From Physcomitrium patens (lineage: Eukaryota > Streptophyta > Bryopsida > Funariales > Funariaceae), in the NCBI RefSeq assembly GCF_000002425.4, contig NC_037270.1, forward strand, positions 1,425,765 to 1,489,764: 64,000 nucleotides of DNA. The letters are read 5' to 3'. Position numbers and translations under genes: made by a program. Shown here piece after piece: positions 56,206-64,000 of this stretch (the first letter of the stretch is position 1; every line of letters starts with the position of its first letter). A model generated the notes under the pieces. That model saw only the letters and a program-made list of their open reading frames with translations, had not been told where the DNA came from and made no database searches.

Positions 56206-56634
56206 CTATTCCCTCTAAACTTGAGCATCTTTTGATATACACCAAATAACTCAAAACTTGTTTGATTTATATTATATTCTCCAATTCTTCATCTAAATCT
56301 TCTTCATCATTTTTTCTATCCAAGTCAAATTCATCTTCTTATTTTGAAAGATTTATATCATCAACAAGTTTTTTTATATTTATTTCTATTTGTCTTTCTT
56401 TGAATAACTTCATTTACTTTCTTGCAACTAACATTTTTATCCTTATTTCATCTAATTCTTATAATGAATAAGTTACATTATTATATATAATTATTGTCAG
56501 ATATGATCCAAACCATTCTTTAGAAAATTTCTTCAAAGTATTATATTAATTGTGCAAGCTACTATCATAGATCAAAATCCAATCACCTTCTTCAATTGCC
56601 TTAGGTCTCAATCAATGTTGTTTATCAAACCATG
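56206..56634 (-). pseudogene. Element C integrase C-terminal part and acidic tail
   Basis: The minus-strand frame around 56480-56262 ends DEEDLDEELENII, matching DEDELDKDIENIL of B. It is separated from the core by the solo LTR at 56635-57130. Confidence 0.72.
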
Positions 56635-57130
56635 TATAATAGGATATAGATAAGATAATTGTATAAATAATTAGAACCATGGAAGTTTCTAGAATTTGAG
56701 GTTAGATTAGAGAATTAAGTAGGATCGATTGTAGAACATTCTAAAAGAATTTAGGGTGGTTATTTAGGTGGGGCTGACTATAGAACTTTCTAAAAAAGAC
56801 TTAAGGTAGTTATCTAGGTAGGATCCACCACTTAAGAACATTCTAGAAAGTCCAAGGTGGTAGGGCAAGGTATAAATAAGACTAGCCAAGGCCTTTTGGG
56901 ATATCTGGTCGAATATGCCTTTGGATCTTTTTTCATAGTAAAATTTGGTTCTACATCTTTCTGTTCAGATTTGTTCTTTTCTATTTTTGCTTAATTTTGA
57001 ATTTCATGTCCTATTTTTTTTATTTTTAAAATTTTTTTTTTGGTTTATTTTATCCTATTTTTTAATGATATTTTATATTGCTATGGATTAAAAAGATATT
57101 AGATTTTTGAAATATTCTAGTTATGTTTTA
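56635..57130 (+). repeat. Solo LTR with heat-shock-element-like array, inserted in element C
   Basis: Removing 56635-57130 and one copy of the flanking CCATG (56630-56634) / TCATG (57131-57135) restores collinearity with the integrase of B. The insert of 496 bp runs TATAATAGG to TTTTA (eroded TG...CA). It has a TATA box at 56871-56878 and four imperfect 50-bp repeats upstream of it. It has no coding capacity and no second copy in the window. The family is unknown; a Copia origin is a guess. Confidence 0.75.
56682..56848 (+). promoter_or_regulatory. Four heat-shock-element-like motifs upstream of a TATA box
   Basis: The motif nGAAnnTTCnnGAAn is perfect at 56682-56694 (GAAGTTTCTAGAA) and 56836-56848 (GAACATTCTAGAA). 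At 56734-56746 and 56783-56795 the third GAA reads AAA. Spacing is 49-53 bp and the TATA box follows 22 bp after the last. Known plant HSF binding rule; function here is inferred. Confidence 0.65.
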
Positions 57131-57135
57131 TCATG

Positions 57136-59900
57136 CCTTATTTTATAACCTTTCTTTTTTAAACCTTTCTAATGGTGTTTGCACATCTTCTAGTTTCTAC
57201 TCAAATTTTTGAATTCTAATAGCTAAAAGTTTTTCTCTTATCAATTTATCTTCCTATAGTAGCATATGCCAAGTAAATACTTTCTTTTTAATTAGCATAA
57301 TAGGTTTTTGACCTATCATGAATTCAATAGGCATATATCCTATTATCAAACTATGAGTTGTTTAATTAGCCTACAATAGAAATGACAAAAGTCGAAGCTA
57401 TTCTTTAACCTTCTTATTACAAGTCTTAACTAATGTTTTTATAATTGGTGGATGATTACATTGACTTTTTACACTTCTTTCAGGATTATAAGTAGTAGTC
57501 AATGATGATTTAATTCCATATCTTTCAAAGAATTCACAAGCTTCTTATATATTTAATTCTTAACAATCTGCAATGATTTTTCTTATACATCTATAGTAGC
57601 AAATAATATCTTCAACCAAAAATCTACAAATTCCTTCTATGGATTTTATTCTTAATGCTCTACCTTTTACTTTGTTTAATAAATCTTCATAAATGAAGAT
57701 CAAATATCTCATTTACAATAATTCAATTAGCATAGTAACCAAATCAACAACCCATTTATAATAAATAGCCAAAGCATATGTAGGATGGAGACCATCTCAA
57801 TGTCATATATTAAAATACATTTAATAAGTTTCACACAACTCTACAAATAAAACTACATCTTGATATACATTTTTCTACCAATATTGCTCTTTAAGTTTAG
57901 CAAAATTAGCCCAAATTTTCCTATACCTTGTCCATAAACTATCATGAAATTTTTTAATAATTTTTGTTGCTCTTTTTTGTTGTCTATCATTCATTAGGGA
58001 ATTCTAGTCCCTTTTTTTTTTGATCTCTTTGATAAAAATCCATCTCAAAATAAAAATCCATATACTTTATTTCTTATTTGTTTTAATTTTTCCATAGACG
58101 AATTATTTTTTTTAGTCAAGATACTAAAATAGCAATCAATGTCTAATAATTCTCTTTCATAAAGCTCTTCAAAAAATAACTTGTCTTCTTTGCTAAGATT
58201 TGATATTAAATAGAGTTTTGGTCCTACATCATCAATATCTTCAACCATTTCATCTTCTCTTTCATATTTGGTTCAAGATAACATGTTTGCTACTAATTTT
58301 TTTTTCTAGCAACATACTTAAATTCTAGATTTAATGATTTTATATGAGCAATCTATCTTAATATTATAATATCTAGTATTAAATAATTAGTAATTATCTT
58401 AACTAATAGCAAGCAATCTATTTAATTACTACTATTATAATAATCAAATAATCATTTTCAACTTTCATAGCCAAAACAACTTATTTATAGTTTTTTTTTG
58501 ACTTGAAAATATTCATGCTGATAATTACTAAAAACTTTAGCTCCAAATTGAACTGCAAACTTACTCTCACTTGAATCATCTTGATCCACAATCTATCCAA
58601 TAGCCATAGGACTAGTATCTATAGTAAGTATTACTTACCTATTATATTCATAATCAATTCTTTTTAAAATTAGAGGTACCATTAATAACACCTTTAGCTT
58701 TGTATTACTTCAAAATACTTTCTTTTCCATTCAAATTGACAATCCTCATATAATAATTGATATAATAGATCAACTATATGAGTATAATGAAAAATTCATA
58801 TATAATAAAATATGAAAGCTCCTAAAAACCTACATACTTTTGTTGAGGAATCACATGTATCCTTTATCTTTTCAATTATATCAACTTTTTTTGGATCTAA
58901 TTTTTTCCTATAAAATCCACACAAGTATCAAAAAATAACAATTTCTTGTATTTCAAATGTAGATTTTCTCTCAAAAGTATAAGATGAATTTCTTCAAGTC
59001 GAATTAAAATCTTTTTACAATCTTGTATATGATCAATAACATACTTTTGACACCTCCTCTCATCTAAAGTCTCATCTTTTTTTCCTTCTTTACATCCTTT
59101 GATAAGAACATCATCTAAAAAGACATAGTTTTTTTAGGAATGAAGTCTTTCAATACCTTGTTTATTCCATTCATCATATGTATAACTAAATTAGTAGCAC
59201 CTTCTAGAAGAGTACACATTTTAAGTAGTCTAAGTGGCATTTTCATTATTATTAGATCTCTACTTCTATATACAAGTTGAAATTGATCATAGTTCAAATA
59301 TAAATCACCCATTGAATAAATCGCCCTTCTCCAAATACTTCTACAAACTCATCTATTAAAGGTCCTATACTTGTATTTTTAATAGTTATTCCAATCATTA
59401 GTTGCATATTTTAGATAAAATATAATGATTTATTTTTCTTAGGTATTGTAAATCAACGACTAGAATATAGAGTGAAAGAAGGTTCCAAAATCTTTATTTG
59501 TATCTTTTTTTTCAATAATTCCACCAATTTAGGTAAATGTGTCCTTGATATAAGAATCAACCTTAAGTTCTAAGGCACATGTTGTATTTTGAAGATAATC
59601 ATAGCAATAACAATATTAGGATCTACACGTCTTATTTTATGAGGTCCAAAGACAAATGATTTACCTTGTTTTGCAAGTATTTTTTTTAAATATTTAATTT
59701 TTATTGGTAGTAAAGAACCATCACATTCAATCTTTAATTCTTCAAAAGTCTCTTTTATGAATTGATGTTCAATATTCTTTAGATCTCTTAAACTTTTTTT
59801 CTTTGATACTTCCATTTATTCTATAGAAACTTCTAATAAGGAATGGGCAATAGATTTTACCTTCTTATCTATTTTTTTTATATTTTATCTTAATAATTAC
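57136..59900 (-). pseudogene. Element C polymerase and integrase
   Basis: On the minus strand: pre-RT at 59570-59815 (ending RRVDPNIVIAMIIFKIQHVP). Reverse transcriptase at 59115-59312 has GDLYLNYDQFQLVYRSRDL, followed by a catalytic DDVLIKG with a stop just before it. RNase H remnants lie at about 58900-58300, and the integrase core near 57570-57300 has EACEFFERYGIKSSLTTTYN and HPPIIKTLVKTC. Many stops. It supplies the polymerase segment that element B lacks. Confidence 0.72.
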
Positions 59901-59903
59901 TTC

Positions 59904-60143
59904 TTATACTTCAAAAGATTTAAGTATAGTATAAATATCCTTTGAATGAATTTCTACAATCTTATTATTATCTCTCAATCCAATAGATGTAATTAACCCT
60001 AAAGAGTCATCCAATCTATTTTCTTCATAAATACCTAAAATTCTTTCATCATCTTTTAATGTTCCTAATCTATATAATTTCCTTTCAATATTATATATTC
60101 TTTTTCTTTCTTTTCTTTTTAAATCCTTAACTTTCTTATACAT
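59904..60143 (-). pseudogene. Element C linker peptide upstream of polymerase
   Basis: 79 codons, MYKKVKDLKRKERKRIYNIE through IYTILKSFEV, about two-thirds identical to the peptide at 28134-28385 of element B. Here it runs on toward the polymerase, which B has lost. Confidence 0.75.
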
Positions 60144-60205
60144 AATACTTCCATTTTCAAAAATACTAATAAAACTTATATCAAAGGTACCTACATCTTG
60201 TGAAA

Positions 60206-60208
60206 GTA

Positions 60209-60249
<41 letters not shown>

Positions 60250-60359
60250 CAATAAATTTTAAATAATCATATTAATGTATTAAGTACTAAAGAATTTTAT
60301 ATCAGTAATAGCACATTCTTTAATATACTAATCCTTATCTTATTTGCCAAAATATTGTT

Positions 60360-60408
<49 letters not shown>

Positions 60409-60637
60409 GATAGGCCTAAGTAGCCCTTGAAATTTCATTTAAGATCTAAATAAAATATATATATTCTAAAAATACCAAAAGATCTACTTTTAAATTAAAT
60501 TTTTATTTATAAACTTTAAAATAATTTTTTTTTATAGAATTTTTACATATCACTTTTTTTTTATAGAGTTTTATATAAGAATTGACGTGATTAAAGTAAA
60601 AATATAAATGATCTCAATAATGCTTTGTATCACATTT

Positions 60638-60703
<66 letters not shown>

Positions 60704-62213
60704 TATACTATACTATATAATTAACTACATCTATTTTATTTTAATCAAAATTTAACATTTAGAATATTTTGTAAATATACTAGTATATTAAACAATAAGA
60801 TTTAATATTAGATTAACTCTACAAATCTACATCAAATTTATTTAAGTTTTAGTACTTGTAGTTTTTAGTAGAATAATATCTAAGCTTGTTTTATGATTAA
60901 AATATTTTTAGACAAAATTATAAATAATATATAAAGATAGATAATACTTAAATAATTTTTTTATTATAATTTCACATTATAAAATATGTATTAGATTTTT
61001 ATTTTTAATTAAGTAAGATTTGAATATATTTATTATTTTTTTTAATTATTTATAGTATATTTTAAAAAGATAATTTCTTGATTTTCTATGCAATTGACTC
61101 TAAAATATTTTTTTTATAGGTTTATGTATTAGATATTTGGTATAAGTATGTACCAACTAGGAATTTTTTAATAAGAAAAATAATCAAATAGCCATAAATT
61201 AAATACATAAACTTGGCAAGTTATTTTATTTTTAAATTCTTTTAGTTTTTTATTATTTTATTCAAAAAAAATATATATTAGTTTTTAGTTATTTAAGTCA
61301 CATAATTAAAAAAATAACATTATAATTCTCTTATGATATAAAAATATATGTATGATTGTACATAATTTTTAAAAAAATGTAATTTAAAATATTCTAACAT
61401 AAAAAACAATTAAATATAATTTAGGTCTAGAATGATTTTAAAACAAAAAATTGCCAATACAAAAAATTACTTTGTAAAATAAAATTTCTTAATATAAAGA
61501 AATAAAATAATAGTGATTTTAATATTAATATAAATATATAAAATTTATAATATTTAATATTTTTGAAACCTCTTAATTAAAATAATAGTGATTCCAATAA
61601 TCTCATCACCCTAATGGAATAACTTGTGTAAGATTTATATACATATATTTTAATATAAAAATATTCTTTTTAAAATTATTCTTTTAATAGAAAAATTATG
61701 ACTCTTATATGATTTAAAATTATTTTTGGAGATATTTATGGATATATTTAGAAAAAAATACTAAAATAAAATAGTAAAAAAAACCTCTAATCTTTTCAAG
61801 AAAGATTACATTTATTTGCATTGGATATCATCTGATTCCAACAACTTGCTTATCACATAGATTGGAGCAATAAGGCTCTTATCAATCAAATTTATTATGA
61901 ATTAAAAGATAATATTAAAGAAATTTTCTTAAAAATATCAAATTTAATTTTAAAAAATATATATTATTATAAAAGATATTATATATTTAAAAAAATTAAA
62001 CACAATTATTTTCTCTCTAAGCATAATATGACTTTTTAACAACATAATTATATTAAAATATTTTTGGTAGCTTCAAATAAAAAAAGCTAAAAAAATATTT
62101 GTTCAATTTTATAATACTTATTCAAAAATAAGATTCCATAGTAATAAGCAATTAAACTACTTCAATTTCTACCTATTTCTATAAAACTATTAAAAACATT
62201 AATCTTAAAGAAC
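60206..62213. other. AT-rich DNA with several long TA tracts
   Basis: (TA)n at about 60211-60245, 60367-60402 and 60642-60694, the last running into CACACA. Otherwise no recognised feature. The missing 5' part of element C and the rest of E3 would be expected here but are not visible. Confidence 0.45.
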
Positions 62214-62412
62214 TAAAAGATCAAGACACTCTTGTGTCACTTGAAAAGATTGGATAATCACTAAAAGATAATATAATATTAAACTAAAATAGCTACTGTC
62301 AAAGACAAGAATACTAAAAAGTCTTGAAAATAAGACTAAGGACTAAAAAGGCAATAATAAGAATGAAGAAGGCTTCACTCTTGCCTCCATATATACTCTT
62401 AACTAGAAGTTA
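62214..62412 (-). repeat. E-family LTR E5, left part
   Basis: Matches the first 200 bp of the E1 left LTR (landmarks GACACTCTTG near 62224, AGGCTTCACTCTTGCC near 62369). It is interrupted at 62413 by a solo LTR and resumes at 63817. Confidence 0.75.
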
Positions 62413-63816
62413 TGTTGTAGTTATATAATACGGCTAATGAATGAAAGAAAAAAAAATATTATATTATAGAAGTTCTTATTTTAAAATTTCATAATAAATT
62501 ATCTTAGAAATATAGATAATAGTAAAAAAGATAATAAACAAAAGGATATTAATCCTGCCTTTTTACAAAATATGCTTCTACTTATTTTGTAGGACCATAA
62601 ATAATCCAAAACAAAGTAGATTAAAAAATTAAATAATATAGGCATATTTAGGAGGGAATTAAGAATAGATTTTAGCAAAATTTATCTTAAGAATTCAAGA
62701 ATTGATATCCGAAGAGGACCAATTGTAAATTTGGATCAAAATCAAATCCCAAGGCATAAAATTGTCCACTTATGGCAACTCTGGAGTTCTTTGGTCGATT
62801 GGAGAATGGGATTTGAGAGCAGACTTGTAAAGAAAACTTTTAAACATTAGCTTTATATCAATTGAATTAATATTCAATTTTAAAAGAATTTTCATAGTTA
62901 GTGATATTCTCAATTGGTTTAGATTTTGAAAAATAAAACTATATTTATACATTTAAAGATTTCTTGAGTTTTGTAATATGCATAAGAGTGAATTTTGAAT
63001 AGACTATTGGTATCTTAGTTATGAATGTGTGTGCAAATTTTGAAGTCAATAAAATAGTTCAATCAAAGTATATAAAGCTTTTGTGGGTTGAGATCTCAGA
63101 AATTAGAGTTTAAAGTTCATTGAATATTTTTAAGATCTTTAGCAATTTTTCAATTAGATTGAAGTGAATCTTTTTTGTATAGAGACTAGACTTTATTTCC
63201 AATAATTTAAGTAAAGTTTTAAAGAAATTCAATAGTCCAAAATAGAGATATTGGTGCTAAAAGTTCAACATTTAGATTGGACTAGAAGGCTGACCAACAC
63301 TTGAGCAAATTTTAGGATTTTTATTCCATTTGGTATGTACAATTATTTTTAAATTTATTGTACTTGTTTTTAACTAAAACATTGAAAGGTGTATAAAATA
63401 TTAAGTAAGATCAATGGTTTAATTAATAGATATTAGGATTTTAATTTATTTGTATAAGATTTAATTTAGGATTTAAGATTTAAGATTTGTCTAGGATTTG
63501 ATTTAGGATTTAATTAAGATCAATTATAATTTTAATTAGGATAAAAATAGAATTTGATTAGGATTTATTTAAAATTTATTTAATATTTTTTAAATATTTC
63601 TTTAATATTTCTTTAGGATTTCTTCATGTTTCTTTTATAATTTCTTTAAGATTTTTTTTAGATTTGATTAAAGCTTAATTAGCATTATTAAGGTTTAATT
63701 GGAGTTTATTTAGGATTCTATTAGAGTTGTTAAGATCTTGTTGTTGTAATTTTCCTTCTACCTTCAATAGCCAAATGCCTCTTATATTCTTAAGCAAGAC
63801 TTCATGTAATGCAATA
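62413..63816 (+). repeat. Solo LTR (L2 subfamily) inside E5
   Basis: 1404 bp from TGTTGTAGTTATATAATACG to GTAATGCAATA. It matches the element C LTR along its full length. Flanked on both sides by the same E-family LTR, so it is a solo LTR; the exact target duplication is not legible. Confidence 0.78.
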
Positions 63817-64000
63817 ACATGGCAATGTCTTATAAGACCTTTAAAATGTTTTTACTTTGAAAGATATATATTTTAACTTATAAGATAAATTTTTTATATA
63901 TGCGCCATATAGTTAGCTTTTTTGCAAGCTATCAATACATGATAAATTGTTGATTAAGTTTCTAACTTATCAATTAACTACAAACACATGTAAAGTCAAA
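63817..64000 (-). repeat. E-family LTR E5, right part, running off the window
   Basis: ACATGGCAATGTCTTATAAG continues exactly where the left part stopped (E0: ACATGGCAACATTCTATAGG). It then follows the LTR to the window end. Whether an internal region follows lies outside the window. Confidence 0.75.

Larger units (their letters stand above)
54760..60205 (-). mobile_element. Ty3/Gypsy element C, minus orientation, 5'-truncated
   Basis: The 3' LTR is at 54760-56205. Upstream on the minus strand come integrase, RNase H, reverse transcriptase and the linker peptide at 59904-60143. Similarity stops near 60205 at a (TA)n tract; protease, gag and 5' LTR are missing. The coding part is closest to element B, the LTR to the L2 solo LTRs. 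It is inserted in E3 gag and is itself interrupted by a solo LTR at 56635-57130. Confidence 0.78.

Overview
The window looks like nuclear DNA of a land plant, most probably a bryophyte such as a moss. This is an inference: the two host genes are plant types (a plastid dicarboxylate translocator and a secreted GDSL esterase with plant-style introns). They sit in GC-rich islands inside very AT-rich DNA full of decayed LTR retrotransposons. I see no rRNA, tRNA, CRISPR or prokaryotic operon structure.

Layout. 1-474 is the 3' end of a DiT1-type 2-oxoglutarate/malate translocator, followed by unique flank and AT-rich DNA. 4668-8620 is a decayed Copia element. 10728-17037 holds two Ty3/Gypsy elements of one family ('E family'): E2 (+) with E1 (-) inserted just behind its 5' LTR. 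17038-40413 is a duplicated GDSL esterase gene (copy 1, minus strand) whose last exon is split by a 21.8-kb nested stack. The stack is element A (17222-39056), which carries a related solo LTR (20972-22425), element B (24325-30563) and element E0 (30931-37005). After a 2.9-kb spacer with a 24-bp minisatellite comes the apparently functional GDSL gene (copy 2, plus strand, 43472-45537, three exons, 415 aa). Copies 1 and 2 form an inverted repeat with arms of about 1.35 kb that differ at only a handful of sites by eye. Downstream are Copia fragments, an interrupted E-family element (E3), element C (54760-60205, minus), a solo LTR inside C with four heat-shock-element-like motifs, and a solo LTR (62413-63816) inside another E-family LTR at the window end.

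How it fits together. Only the DiT1 3' end and GDSL copy 2 look like working host genes. GDSL copy 1 has lost its signal-peptide exon, and its catalytic Asp/His block is stranded 21.8 kb away on the far side of element A. The stranded fragment has decayed mainly by C-to-T/G-to-A transitions, while the part still attached to the GC-rich island is almost unchanged. Nesting gives an insertion order: A into GDSL; then B, E0 and a solo LTR into A; E1 into E2; C into E3; HSE-bearing solo LTR into C.

Element boundaries rest on paired LTRs, TG...CA ends, polypurine tracts, target-site duplications and continuity of the interrupted reading frames, all read by eye. Identity figures are hand estimates.
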